64,000 nucleotides of DNA, taken from Schistocephalus solidus. Its lineage: Eukaryota; Platyhelminthes; Cestoda; Diphyllobothriidea; Diphyllobothriidae. The notes under the pieces are model-generated. The model made no database searches and was not told the DNA's origin. It saw nothing but the letters and a program-made list of their open reading frames with translations. Made by a program: the position numbers and the translations under genes. Positions 59,601 to 64,000 of this stretch are shown here, piece after piece. Location of the stretch: positions 1 to 64,000 of the forward strand of contig WEDG01006400.1 of NCBI GenBank assembly GCA_017591395.1, written 5' to 3'. Position 1 is the stretch's first letter. Each line of letters starts with the position of its first letter.

Positions 59601-61174
59601 CGAATCGCGAGAATTGCTCCGCATCCTTGTGGAACAGTTTTTGAACCTATAATGAAACATTACCTCAATATGGGCCTTGGTTCACGTGATAAAAATTTTT
59701 AGAGGATGTTTTGACATCAAACGTACGCAAATTTGACATTCAAAAGTGTGGTTAATTTTTTGTATTTACTCACTGTTTGCATTGGCAGACTGTATATAAT
59801 GCTAAAACTTTTGTTTTACTAATTTGATATGAATTTTCGTGTTTTTGGCCTGCCAGCTTCTCCCAAGAAAATTGTTATTTCCAACGAACGAAATAGTGTT
59901 TTATATATTTCTTTGCCTTTCGTTTAACAGAAGTTAGCTATTTATTAGTTTCGTGGATGTATTTTGAACTGGGTTTCAATTTATTACTGGTTTTTCGTTA
60001 AGTTAGGCATAGTTAGGGAGTTAGATTACGCACTTTAAGTAGTTTAACCATCTTGACCGTTGGCTCACGCAAAACGCGAACTGAGAGACTAATTAAATTG
60101 TTAGGCTTTGTTCGTCAGTCAAGGACAAATCGGAGTCTTATATAGGAAAACTAATGAAATCAGGCGCATACAAGCGAGCTACATGGAACACACCTGGTAC
60201 ATCCTCCAAAGCAAAAAGACGTCAGACATGTCCGGGCTGTTATACTGGGCGGTTAAACAGGTGGCACATACGCTGAGTATATTGGCCGCTGTAAACTTGC
60301 GCCAGAGCGATTGCCTATAAGTTTTGAAAAAAACGCCAATGTCATCAAGGGATAAGACGTGCTGAGTGAACAATCTAAAATATTGGGCAGTAACAATGGT
60401 TAGCAAGAAGCGTAAAAATGAACTGCAGCACTTACCACAAGAGTATCTAAAGGCAAAATTAAGGTCAAATTTGCCCGCGACTGAAAGCTTATGGCCTTTA
60501 CAGAAATTGTGAGGAAACTGGGCTTGGATCCTTTCCCTTCCGCCCGCAGAAACTTCGGATGGACAGTTGGTAAGTCGAATACAGCAACAGTATGCCAACC
60601 AGCTGTTGCTATACATCAAACCGAAGGCTAATATCAACGATCAGCGGATCACCACTGTACGTATATAGGTGTGTTAAGGAAGTATGGTCTCCCACAAAGT
60701 CATGATCAGCGGGGGAGTACAGATCTTTGGGTGGGGGGGGGAGGAGCGGGCGGCGGGACCCTAAGCAGTCAACGGGTGAGACGTTCATTTGAGGGTGGGG
60801 GTGTATGTGTGCTCCATTAGGTTAAGACGGGAATTGGGCAACCCAGCCTCAGAGAATAAAGAATCTTGCGTGAAGCCTTCTTTACAAAGCGCGCTGATTG
60901 TATGCGAGTTTTACCTGACGCATGGATCACCAATACGGATAATGGGCGTGAAACCGAACCCCGCTCTCGTAAGTGGCGGCCCCTGGCAGTCTCGTGACTT
61001 AATCACCTCACATTAAGTAGGTTCATACAACCAGACTGGGCAGGGTTACGTGGTGGTTAACTGAGCAAGGGCTAGATTTCTAGTGCCACTTGGAAGGGCT
61101 GTCGCTCACAGCTTTGGATCAAAAGCACGTTGGTAGTCAATGCGGTCATCCTTGTTCTCCCGACTCCAACGCAG
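23064..61174 (-). CDS. large multi-exon gene (about 2,030 codons in 23 placed exons), helix-rich protein, family not identified
   Basis: I reconstructed one minus-strand gene from exons bounded by AG acceptors and GT donors. All 22 junctions keep reading phase, and the joined frame of about 6,100 bases has no stop. The product is rich in Leu and amphipathic helices throughout, with few charged runs, no transmembrane segment and no visible catalytic motif, which fits a HEAT- or ARM-like scaffold of more than 2,000 residues. Members of that size class include Integrator, Mediator and nucleoporin scaffolds, but no segment matched one well enough to name it. Most introns are several kilobases and carry R1 repeats, SINEs and Penelope-like fragments; a few are 53-73 bases. 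The 5' end lies above 61.2 kb or outside the window. The 3' end is either the stop at 23064-23066 or a further exon reached from the donor at 23203-23204. Individual splice choices in small exons may be wrong. Confidence 0.75.
23205..24058 (-). CDS. large gene, exon 23 (854 bp or longer)
   Basis: Acceptor CGTCTCTTGATTTTGCCCAG. It encodes about 284 residues: LNRRWRAARLVLRCSAVS, HHLDLLALAVRFHAESARVF, SLTPLLLRLQEFILTD, LLPHLVSLLLSWPLSLPVSV and a final acidic SEEQEDEK. A donor GAGAAG|GTTAGA would end it at 23205; otherwise the frame reads on 47 codons to a stop at 23064. Two other-frame stretches over it are shadows. Confidence 0.75.
24112..24205 (-). CDS. large gene, exon 22
   Basis: Acceptor TTTTGTCACCCGGCAG, weak donor GCCA|GTCCGT. 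It encodes SAKVCDDVRQNSDEDDFNLA and joins exon 23 as NLAEFLFA-ILDLLRTWS, one continuous helix. The intron after it is 53 bases, which is short but in phase. Confidence 0.55.
24206..26640. other. intron of the large gene; no second gene recognised
   Basis: No repeat family or gene was recognised. A GC-rich patch at 25560-25710 is open on both strands (a plus frame begins MEQSELRGTRRLQQARDAVG) but has no family motif. Confidence 0.35.
26646..27006 (-). CDS. large gene, exon 21
   Basis: Acceptor TATGTGTCCTCAAG, donor TCTTCG|GTAATT. It encodes STALVEFLLEQASRLLSQKA, RRHIVPLLYDALREILRLQG and FEIWSRQLVWQRLQLPK, then an acidic stretch. Confidence 0.75.
27127..27394 (-). CDS. large gene, exon 20
   Basis: Acceptor CTTGTCATTCCCGACAG, donor CCGAC|GTAGGT. 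It encodes LAFLNLIRRLVRHWNYIHS, SSDLYWINLALSEADACEQ and HRFQVTTFWPSVLLYTP. Confidence 0.75.
27685..28000 (+). repeat. R1 repeat in intron
   Basis: GATGTCCCCCGCATGCTCC, GACGTGCGCGTGAATTAGTT, CTACTGCACTCTCTCC, CTGAGCCCGGTATCATGAC, GAAGACCGGAGGCGGG and GGAGTGGGAGTGCCATAGAG follow the R1 order. Confidence 0.65.
28170..28410 (-). repeat. R1 repeat, minus orientation
   Basis: GTGTGGTGGCACGCTTAAGC, CTTCTTGACCCTGTCTTAC, GGGAGGAGAGAGTGCCG and GGCACAGTGGATATCGTCGG are the reverse complement of R1. It is flanked by plus-oriented copies. Confidence 0.55.
28516..28925 (+). repeat. R1 repeat, near complete
   Basis: TTGGCCGTCGTTTTTGACGA, GATTTGCGCGTGGATTAGTT, GCTGCAGCTACCTCAATCTC, CTGAGCCCGGTGTCGTGACA, CACACCTGGCTCAGATCCCA, AAGAAGGAGCCATTGCAGCC, then GTTATCCCGTCAGTTGGCAA and CCAAGCCACGGCTTTTAGCG. 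This copy shows the 3' part of the family best. Confidence 0.7.
29020..29465 (+). repeat. R1 repeat followed by the start of another
   Basis: The first copy runs from GTTCGACCGTGGTAGTCAAA to the GTGTTGGTCCAGCAC module. A second head begins at about 29393 (GACAGTTCGACCGTCGTAGT, GATATCCACCGTATGC) and is truncated. Confidence 0.6.
29602..29855 (-). CDS. large gene, exon 19
   Basis: Acceptor CTAACAGATAG, donor TTAGCAG|GTTAGA. It encodes MCLRTASNCFTPLVRMGLVR, FKFFPYTTSADRSNECWEE and ALTEAFSFLVSVTDPVRTLK. Confidence 0.7.
29860..31480. other. intron between exons 19 and 18; nothing recognised
   Basis: Unique-looking sequence. The plus frame at 30429-30653 has no family motif. Confidence 0.35.
31484..31704 (-). 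CDS. large gene, exon 18
   Basis: Acceptor CACTTCCGTTGCAG, donor GGCAC|GTGCAT. It encodes LTLPTRVCHVFERASAE and LHSVRLPFHQLLSPSADLAI. Without this exon the phases of exons 17 and 19 do not match. Confidence 0.65.
31710..34280. other. intron between exons 18 and 17; one SINE copy
   Basis: Apart from the SINE core at 33368-33450 and a short poly-G run near 33565, nothing was recognised. Confidence 0.4.
33368..33450 (+). repeat. SINE core, copy 5
   Basis: GACTGGCTGATGACGATTAA, TAAACCAAAAAGGGCATTTC, CATTGTCTTTGTTGGCAG. CTGATGA is intact, GAAA has become AAAA. Confidence 0.45.
34286..34514 (-). CDS. large gene, exon 17
   Basis: Acceptor CGAACTCTTTGTAG, donor TCTAGG|GTAAAC. It encodes AQEILRCLLTFLHQQGS and YEQIRFVLNALTVLGSDLIE. 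Starts with one base, ends in phase 0. Confidence 0.75.
34622..34800 (+). repeat. R1 repeat, 5' part
   Basis: GACAATTCGACCGCCGTAGT, CCGACGATATCCACCGTATA, GGTGACTTGCGCGTGAATTA, CTGCAGCTACCGCACTCTCT, CCCACCTGAGCCCAGTGTCA and AGAAGACCGGAG, then it breaks off. Confidence 0.65.
36197..36537 (-). CDS. large gene, exon 16
   Basis: Acceptor TTTATCCCGATTGCAG, donor ACGAA|GTGAGC. It encodes LVLQYLIDMVPTLCIPPSPT, IALLAKFCTAFKQNLWTALL and a Gln/Pro-rich stretch (HSTQQYSQPQPD). Phase 0 to 2. Confidence 0.8.
37630..37960 (+). repeat. AT-rich dispersed repeat, one of a pair
   Basis: It shares TTAGAAACGCAATGGACAG, GGCCACTCTGGTGTG, GAACGGGCACTAAAGTAAAC and AAAAGTGAGTTCTTTC with 58590-58870 in the same order, with many differences. 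Confidence 0.4.
38000..39570. other. intron, AT-rich then mixed; nothing recognised
   Basis: The plus frames at 38323-38589 and 39092-39358 show no motif or splice context. Confidence 0.3.
39580..39921 (-). CDS. large gene, exon 15
   Basis: Acceptor TTTTTCCTCTCCCGTCCCAAG, donor TATGGA|GTGAGT, 114 codons at phase 0. It encodes QVYTDLLTNQLPQWLACSV, VLGLSLSLPFTMANSCLRQV and VKGVLDILRRAQWDAALRPY. Confidence 0.8.
40035..40150 (+). repeat. R1 repeat, degraded
   Basis: GACTGGGCGTGGATTTTTCA, AGTGGAGCAGACCTGAGC, GCCTACGGCACTCCCTCTC and ACAGAATCATGAAGA recall R1, weakly. Confidence 0.3.
41000..41515 (-). mobile_element. Penelope-like element fragment, minus strand
   Basis: Reading the minus strand in shifting frames gives the order expected of the PLE C-terminal half: LSASGGYPRNFFSQCMRRRG, then RPQDPLSRQQKSEMFTRF, then a GIY-YIG remnant EAGRFIRKRMVQHAAALRG and AAHLTEPGHDCKFDEAEILA, ending near WPAVNEQ. 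At least two frameshifts and several stops make it inactive. It lies in the intron between exons 15 and 14 in the same orientation as the gene. Its length and divergence differ from the copies at 1-960 and 43.75 kb, so it is a separate insertion. Confidence 0.65.
41633..41692 (+). ncRNA. hammerhead-like motif (copy e)
   Basis: CTGATGAT, hairpin GGGTTCAAGTAGGAATC, then GGAAAACGTAAGGTCAATAAACTT. CTGATGA is intact and AATAAA follows. It points opposite to the PLE coding remnant beside it. Confidence 0.45.
41868..42205 (-). repeat. R1 repeat, minus orientation
   Basis: GGTGTGGTGGCACGTCTAGG, GAAGACTGAAGGGAGTGCGG, TTGACACGCAATTCACCGTC and GGTGCACGGTGTCCACC are reverse-complement R1 segments. Confidence 0.55.
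42288..42372 (-). repeat. SINE core, copy 6 (minus)
   Basis: On the minus strand: CAGACTGACGACAGCTAATA, GTTGGCCATC and CTTGTCTTTGTCGGTAG, the SINE core order with decayed boxes. Confidence 0.4.
42400..43490. other. intron; nothing recognised apart from a poly-G run
   Basis: A G-rich run lies at 43472-43496. No gene or named repeat was seen. Confidence 0.35.
43510..43727 (-). CDS. large gene, exon 14
   Basis: Acceptor TCCTTTTTAG, donor TTCATG|GTAAGC. It encodes a Ser/Asn-rich start (AESTQSNSNSN), then LPSLFVDGIQIASILATKVG and LSCILVELVLNFCATANEM. Its acceptor lies within about 20 bases of an antisense Penelope-like remnant. Confidence 0.75.
43745..44435 (+). mobile_element. Penelope-like element fragment with GIY-YIG endonuclease, antisense in intron
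   Basis: A plus frame from about 43775 reads ARYVGETGKRLGTRLHEHQF then INRKDKLSLVYGHAKQLNH, the GIY-YIG core. After DFAFDKK the frame breaks at an A6 run and continues at 43934 as IGRANEKMARLVLESWSSTG, AIDLHPAYQALRTRLGS and a basic, Ser/Thr-rich tail ending at 44443. It is antisense to the large gene and sits in the intron between exons 14 and 13. The RT part is absent. A hammerhead-like motif directly follows at 44440, overlapping the last codons. Confidence 0.8.
44440..44480 (+). ncRNA. hammerhead-like motif in PLE tail (copy c)
   Basis: CTGATGAT, hairpin GGAAGC-GAGAAG-GCTTTC with a six-pair stem, then GAAACGTCAGT. Upstream, ACTGAC at 44402-44407 could pair with GTCAGT to close the helix next to GAAAC, though one G needed for a canonical cleavage triplet is missing. 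This is the most convincing copy for core plus stem II. Confidence 0.5.
44564..44602 (+). repeat. (TA)n microsatellite
   Basis: About 19 TA units just after the PLE tail. Confidence 0.95.
44735..45320 (+). repeat. R1 repeat, one partial head then a longer copy
   Basis: A partial head is visible near 44745 (GTAGTGACTTGCGCATGGAT). The main copy starts about 44905: CTGACGATGTCCACCACCGT, TACTTGCGCGTGAATTAGTT, GAAGACCAGAGGCGGGATCG, GGCGTGCCACCACACCCAC, GAGTGGGAGTGCCATAAAGG and CAGTTGGCAGCCTTCCAGG. Confidence 0.6.
45806..45995 (-). CDS. large gene, exon 13
   Basis: Acceptor GATTTCATTTTAG, donor AACAAAG|GTCAGT. It encodes DTDLTKLKLWALRGEGL, then FTINALSWLHRFFSLVLQPG. Phase 0 to 1. Confidence 0.75.
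46074..46156 (-). CDS. large gene, exon 12
   Basis: Acceptor GTGCTCTTTTACAG, donor TTCTCG|GTCAGT, 83 bp. It encodes DLAEFVYCL then RRTVSILRTVFSKFLDAFS. Introns of 73 and 78 bases flank it. Confidence 0.75.
46230..47010 (-). CDS. large gene, exon 11 (781 bp)
   Basis: Acceptor TTTTTATTGTTTAAG, donor GCCCGG|GTAAGT. It encodes about 260 residues including WLSYTSMMERLIILTSSSMF, VQLARHLFSSILCPLLHSED, FQTLLFWLCGHSTRD, LGRLGFLVRLLSESLLPSVL and AFAIVVRVVDLVDFTAISYC. This is the clearest run of stacked hydrophobic helices in the gene. Confidence 0.85.
47169..47230 (-). pseudogene. truncated tRNA-like sequence
   Basis: The minus strand reads GGCCTCTTAGCTCAATCAGT, TAGAGCG, a short middle, then GTGGATTCGAAGCCCACC and GAGGTC. 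The acceptor arms pair (GGCCTC with GAGGTC), the D-arm GCTC/GAGC and the T-arm with TTCGA are present, but the anticodon arm is about 12 bases too short. It is a tRNA-derived remnant, possibly a SINE head, not a working tRNA. Confidence 0.5.
47235..48220. other. intron between exons 11 and 10; nothing recognised
   Basis: AT-rich unique-looking sequence without gene or repeat landmarks. Confidence 0.3.
48225..48620 (+). repeat. R1 repeat
   Basis: ACCGATGTCCACCATATGC, GACATGCGCGTGGATTAGGT, GCATCTATCGCACTCTCTCA, CTGGGCCCGGTGCCATGAAA, GAAGACTGGAGGTGGGATCG and GTAGGAATGCCATAGAAG follow the R1 order. Confidence 0.6.
49776..50325 (-). CDS. large gene, exon 10
   Basis: Acceptor TATCTTGAAATTCAG, donor CAGACC|GTAAGT, 550 bp. 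It encodes helical segments such as YWLRELCSLYLEQILEEVIA and DIVLPAISQLTDIATNFADY, then a flexible GDGGDGG linker and WLYDSCFCWLRNRLRVV. Other open frames across it are shadows. Confidence 0.8.
50835..51037 (-). CDS. large gene, exon 9
   Basis: Acceptor ACTGGAGTTCTTAG, donor TCGCG|GTATAG, ending in phase 2. It encodes PLPWPAELHQVVDETLRLYH and RPGTLPALDRVLCFSNVAKA. Confidence 0.65.
51310..51610 (+). repeat. R1 repeat, degraded
   Basis: GGCACGGCAACGACTTGCAC, AATAAAGGCCAGATTGAGAA, GGAAGCATTGCAGTCGGAC and GAGTTATCCTCAG recall the R1 3' part. Confidence 0.4.
51579..51791 (-). CDS. possible extra exon of the large gene (unplaced)
   Basis: The minus frame VVKEVSKSLIRLFYDLTTNL continues to a Leu run encoded by CTG repeats. 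An acceptor GGTCAAG exists in phase 0, but no good donor in the matching phase was found. Skipping it also preserves the frame between exons 8 and 9. Confidence 0.25.
   Translation of the reverse strand: MVKEVSKSLIRLFYDLTTNLFRPKIVDLNDFYFDSGFYAVTLLLLLLRRAQFPCYKQPNTLILATWNVKN
53031..53276 (-). CDS. large gene, exon 8
   Basis: Acceptor TTATCATACAG, donor TGCAAG|GTATTA, 82 codons at phase 0. It encodes NPDQVYAAYCSEILENLKV and IRACIAASWIRSSVYRCK. Confidence 0.7.
53505..53548 (-). ncRNA. hammerhead-like motif, decayed (copy i)
   Basis: On the minus strand CTATGGTAGGTTCGCGTGTG, AATCC, GAAACTCCAACGAATAAGC aligns with copy h at 5540-5592. Confidence 0.3.
54020..54195 (-). repeat. tRNA-headed SINE with hammerhead-like core, copy 7 (minus)
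   Basis: On the minus strand: AGCTCGTGGCGCAGTGGGTA, GAGCGTTGGAATTCTAAC and GTGATTTCGAGCCTCGACC form a tRNA-like head with box A and box B. Then CACCTGGGGTTAGGTATAGC, TGACTGATGACAGC, TTAAAAGCCAGAAATGACC and TTGTATTTGTCGGTAATG. The whole SINE layout is clearest here. Confidence 0.6.
54480..54612 (-). CDS. large gene, exon 7
   Basis: Acceptor CATTTCTAAG|G, donor ATCAAG|GTAAAT. It encodes RLLLVDCRKLSPQNIVFKML, then TNIPPRIESYIK. Both splice sites are good and the phase fits both neighbours. Confidence 0.7.
55734..55850 (-). CDS. large gene, exon 6
   Basis: Acceptor TCTTCTCCATTGACGCCCAG, donor GATAC|GTAAGC. It encodes EEVRSYCSGLCSRTFG and FAELRSLLCDLEHIKRLL, ending in phase 2. Confidence 0.65.
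55913..56064 (-). CDS. large gene, exon 5
   Basis: Acceptor TTTACGCTTCAG, donor CCCAG|GTCAAT. It encodes GAIATWLIDRVQILERV and WPSTAITWIRGLLAAVP, ending in phase 2. The following intron is only 62 bases. Confidence 0.6.
56800..56886 (-). CDS. large gene, exon 4
   Basis: Strong donor TTTCAGG|GTGAGT. The acceptor choice GCCAAG|GGTAAA keeps phase 0 but is the weakest boundary. It encodes GKCVTECTWSVMLGQDLPSI and IHLLYSSFFR. Confidence 0.5.
57135..57323 (-). CDS. large gene, exon 3
   Basis: Acceptor CTCTTTCAG|GCTGAA, donor GCTCTG|GTGTGT, 63 codons, phase 0 to 0. It contains LVRKYLHVLAQRP and FLNVIILHCPDAL, alternating hydrophobic helices. Confidence 0.65.
58590..58870 (+). repeat. AT-rich dispersed repeat, partner of 37630-37960
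   Basis: TTTCGAAACGCGATAGACCG, GGGCCACTCTGTTATGC, GAACGGGACATTAAGTAAAC and GAAAAGTGAGTTCTTTCG match the partner in order. Confidence 0.4.
59048..59315 (+). repeat. R1 repeat, well preserved
   Basis: GACAGTTCGACCGTCGATTA, GGTGACTTGCGCGTAATTTA, TGCAGCTACCGCACTCTCTC, CACCTGAGCCCGGTGTCATG, CAAGAAGACCGGAGATGGGA, GGCTGGCGCGGCCGGAGCCG and CACACCTGGCTCGGATCCCA. It ends where other copies continue into AGTGCCATAAAG. Confidence 0.7.
60194..60314 (-). CDS. large gene, exon 2
   Basis: Acceptor TTTTTTTCAAAACTTATAG, donor TACCAG|GTGTGT. It encodes QSLWRKFTAANILSVCATC and ends in PDMSDVFLLWRMYQ at phase 0. Earlier acceptors in the same frame would lengthen it. Confidence 0.5.
61110..61174 (-). CDS. large gene, tentative exon 1 of those placed
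   Basis: Acceptor TTTCCCTCCGCAG with a long pyrimidine tract, donor CT|GTGAGC. It encodes LRWSRENKDDRIDYQRAFDP and ends in phase 2, matching the next exon, which starts with one base. The strong acceptor and protein-like content support it, but it is only 65 bp. The plus strand here is also open, a likely shadow. Confidence 0.45.
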
Positions 61175-61179
61175 CTGCG

Positions 61180-62680
61180 GAGGGAAATTATGTCAAAGAA
61201 GAAAACCGGTAACAGTGAATGAGAATACCGTACATTAGTTGGTCATTCGTAGGTTAGACTCGAAATCAGAGGTAGCGGAGCCTGACGGGTGAACGAGACA
61301 CATTTACAACCTCGCTACCGCCACCGCCGTGGTGGGCCGTGGTGATCATGCGTCGGAGCAGGTATAAGAAGCCTGGTTTTCACTCGAATGCTCAATTTAA
61401 CGCAACATAAACCGGCACACTACCTGCCTTTGCTATCCTGGTTGGCAAGAGTTTATCAAGTCATGGGGGCCATTGGGGATAGTTACTCATCGCCATGAGC
61501 AGCAAGGACGGGAGTTACACAGACCAGACCATACGGGCAGCCGTTTTCCATCTACTGTCAGCAATGAAAGTCAACATGTAATTTATTGTTTCTTGTTTAC
61601 TTAGTCCAGCCCTCACATTGTTAACGCTCATAAATCGCTGTTAAAATAAACATTAGTATAAAAACGCGAATACAACCGGCACGCCGTATGAGATTGGCGC
61701 ACAGGACTCTGAAGATGGATAGTCAATTTCACTGCATGAAAAGCGTCTGGATGTGCTACCTAAGAAACGAATTTTCGTCGCTGTTAGAATAGCAGTAGTG
61801 TAAATCAGTCTATAAAGTTGACGCACAGAACTGTTGTGCTGATAAAACTGTTGTATAAGAGTGGACTCGTTGAATGACAAGTATTGCCTTTGAAGCCCCT
61901 GCAGCAGTATGCCCCATACATACCACATGATGAATTAACATTTGGAGCCGGTGGAGGATGTGGAAACTGCTATCAATCGCATCCCCGTGCACTTTCTACA
62001 CCCAATTCTCGGGTACATTCGGAAAGAGCGATGCAATGTGCCTCTAAAGCATCAGTGAGTAAGTTCGCATTCATTTCACTTACCACTATTTAGTAAAAAA
62101 GGTTCAAATTCGAAACCCTAGTTAATTCTCTCTCTACCCTCAGGTTTTTGTTAGCACCCACCAAATGCATTTTGTCATGACACAGTGCGGAATCGCTGGA
62201 GATAACTACCATCATGATGATAAAGGGTAGCCAGAAGATATGCAGGCGAAGTTCTCCACTCCGAGGATGGTAGCCAGCACCAGGTGCAATCGACTTTTTT
62301 GAGTCCCAGAGGAGCGGAGAAAATGTACGACGACAGGAAAGAAAGGTCGCCCCGCTCAACTGGCTGCAGTTGACGACCAGGTGAGCCCGCGCCACGAACA
62401 TAGCGCATTACCCTTGCTACAGTGGAATCTACCACATACCATGTGGGAGGGGGTGAAAACTCAATTGACACGCATGTTAGAACAAAGAGCGGACCGGTAG
62501 CAGTAGCTGGTTGCTGCTCCTAAAAGAGTATACTTAATGATGAGATTCTGAATGAACGTCTGGTTATGGCATGCCTAATCCTACTCGCTATCACGCAATC
62601 CCCCGTCCATCACTGTAGCATCAAGGTAGATCTCAGTCTAGATTTGGACGCATATCAATATATCAATGGTCGGAGGCCTG
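61180..62680. other. unresolved region upstream of the first placed exon
   Basis: Several protein-like frames exist on both strands: minus 61660-61900 contains TLIQQFYQHNSSVRQLYRLI, minus 62180-62400 contains DLSFLSSYIFSAPLGLKK, and plus 61884-62040 ends at a GTGAGT. They cannot all be real. Further 5' exons of the large gene are the likeliest explanation, but no consistent chain of phases was found. Confidence 0.3.
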
Positions 62681-62689
62681 GGCTTCAAT

Positions 62690-62778
62690 CAATTCTCGAC
62701 CTGTCTTGCTTCGGGCATGCACGAATGCCGCCTTGACGGCTGCAAAGTTGAACACATGGCCTATTGCGTCCATCTGGG
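62690..62778 (-). mobile_element. Penelope-like element scrap, minus strand
   Basis: The minus strand encodes GHVFNFAAVKAAFVHARSKT then GRELI, matching the C-terminal part of the PLE endonuclease at 780-850 (EFNFAATKLNAHASCKTSRE). Confidence 0.6.
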
Positions 62779-62784
62779 CAACCC

Positions 62785-62892
62785 CTTGCGAAAATTCGTC
62801 GAGAATTGATTGAAGCATGGGCATCTGATGAGAACTCAGTCAATCAATATATCGATCTTACGCCGGCATACAGAGCCCTGTTCGAATGCTCA
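62785..62892 (+). mobile_element. Penelope-like element scrap, plus strand
   Basis: The plus strand encodes RELIEAWASDENSVNQYIDL then TPAYRAL, matching the PLE C-terminus at 835-915. It is head-to-head with the minus-strand scrap just before it, so the two are an inverted junction and not one coding piece. Confidence 0.65.
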
Positions 62893-63505
62893 TATAAATA
62901 AAGAAGTGGTTTCGACGATCGAGCAGCCTTCTATTTCTCCCACTTATACTTTCTAAACTGACGACGCAGGTTCATTTAGAAATTATTTGTTGCTATTCTG
63001 ATCGAGAGCATTGCTTCTCTTAATTTTAAGGACCTATAAATAAAGAATTCCGCGTTGCCAGTCGTTGCGTATAAACCATTTTTTAAACAGAGTTCTCGGA
63101 TTTAATGTGACATTTTATCAATTACGTTTCTCACTGAGACAGTCCCACAACATGCAAGCACTTGTAATCATTGAACAAACTTTCTGAAGAGTTCCTCTGT
63201 CATAGTATCTGAGGCCACTGTAATTGTTGAATTAAGCCACTTCTTAACGCTCCCTTTCTTTTTCTAGTGAACATGCTAAAAAAACCAGTCAAACGTATAG
63301 AGCCAAAGGAATCCTCTAGACCCCTTTAGGCCTTTGAAGTATTCTTACAAGCGATAAAAAATGACTTGGGTAAAATTTTATCTGGATGTCGAAGTTGACC
63401 GAAGACGCGTTTTTTTACATTCCAGGTTATCTATAATGACTGTAAATTGGTCACAAGCGCTGGTATTTGCGACTAGCATCCCTGTAAAGTAAAAAACGCC
63501 ACTAG

Positions 63506-63700
63506 CGTAATGCGGAATGCAAGCTAAAGTTGTTCAAAAAGATTTATCCTCCTTCTCCTTCACTAAAGGACTGTCAGCACGACGAAAGCTGGCTTTTATC
63601 CAAACTTTTTGCAGTTGAACTCTTTTACGGCTTCGCCACAATGCTCGGTTGTGCCATCCTGATCTTTCTTGCCTATGAAAGAGAATCCTCTTTTGTGTGA
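63506..63700 (+). CDS. possible terminal exon with one membrane segment (unassigned)
   Basis: An open plus frame of 64 codons ends LFYGFATMLGCAILIFLAYE then RESSFV and a stop, a plausible membrane-spanning helix with a short charged tail. An acceptor-like CAACTTTTTGCAG-type site lies inside it. The opposite strand is also open over most of the region, so this could be chance. Confidence 0.2.
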   Translation, partial: RNAECKLKLFKKIYPPSPSLKDCQHDESWLLSKLFAVELFYGFATMLGCAILIFLAYERESSFV

Positions 63701-64000
63701 AATCCGGGGGCTTGTGTTTTGGGGCCAGGTCATGTACGTGGAACGCGCAGACAAGGTCATCACATATGTCAGAGACTGCGCCCATTCCCCAAACCAGACT
63801 ACTGACCGGCTCGGATAGTGGCTGGGGCCCGAAAGTGGGAATATAGAGTGAAGTTGACGTATTTTCATCGTTATAAACAAGCTGACGCACCTGAAGCCAT
63901 CACGGTGCGTTAAAAGCCGTAACTTGAAAAAATTGCGCGGTCTGAGTTACCCCGACGGTTGGCAGTCAGCCTAGTGCGTGTTTGTGTGGAGTAGCCGACT

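Larger units (their letters stand above)
57420..60180. other. intron between exons 3 and 2; AT-rich, one R1 and one dispersed repeat
   Basis: Besides the R1 copy at 59048-59315 and the dispersed repeat at 58590-58870, nothing was recognised. Frames near 57482-57982 and 59416-59652 have no motif. Confidence 0.35.

Noticed and set aside
60530..60660. Plus-strand reading QQQYANQLLLYIKPKANI and the opposing minus frame
   Set aside because: Both strands look protein-like, but neither gave a chain of splice sites in phase.
61101..61203. Plus-strand exon candidate (CGHPCSPDSNAAAEGNY)
   Set aside because: The minus strand has a far better pyrimidine-rich acceptor and fits the phase of the next exon of the large gene, so the plus reading is probably a shadow.

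Overview
The window looks like nuclear DNA of a parasitic flatworm, most likely a tapeworm of the diphyllobothriid type. This is an inference from multi-kilobase introns, several decayed Penelope-like retroelements with GIY-YIG endonuclease domains, TTAGGG-like interstitial repeats and many interspersed repeats. Nothing resembles a bacterial operon. Most long open frames are repeat-derived or lie opposite coding sequence.

There are two well-supported genes. (1) A single-exon metallothionein gene lies on the minus strand at 4992-5126. It has 44 codons, 17 of them Cys, a TATA box, a perfect 16-bp palindrome carrying metal-response-element cores, a CCAAT box and an AATAAA signal. A degenerate second copy of the gene with its promoter lies 3.7 kb away (about 1140-1570). 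(2) One very large minus-strand gene fills most of the window, from at least 61.2 kb down to about 23.2 kb. I placed 23 exons by splice signals and reading phase. Every junction keeps frame, giving about 2,030 codons of a helix-rich, probably alpha-solenoid protein that I could not name. Its 5' end is not resolved and its 3' end is uncertain.

Layout. 0-1.1 kb: 3' half of a Penelope-like element (PLE) with a hammerhead-like tail. 1.1-5.4 kb: duplicated metallothionein block with a SINE copy between. 5.4-20 kb: repeats (TTAGGG-like tandem units, an inverted repeat pair, 350-bp TTC and 130-bp GA microsatellites, copies of an abundant repeat called R1 here, and a hAT element with an intact 8-bp target-site duplication). 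20-22.5 kb: a second PLE, a SINE, a TA microsatellite and one unassigned open frame. 23.2-61.2 kb: the large gene, whose introns hold R1 copies, SINE copies and two more PLE pieces. 61-64 kb: unresolved sequence plus two head-to-head PLE scraps.

The most unusual signal is a recurring fold-back motif of the form CTGAYGA-hairpin-GAAA, the conserved core of hammerhead ribozymes. It occurs downstream of PLE coding remnants, usually with AATAAA within about 20 bases, and in a related form inside a tRNA-headed SINE family. Whether any copy still self-cleaves cannot be decided by eye.
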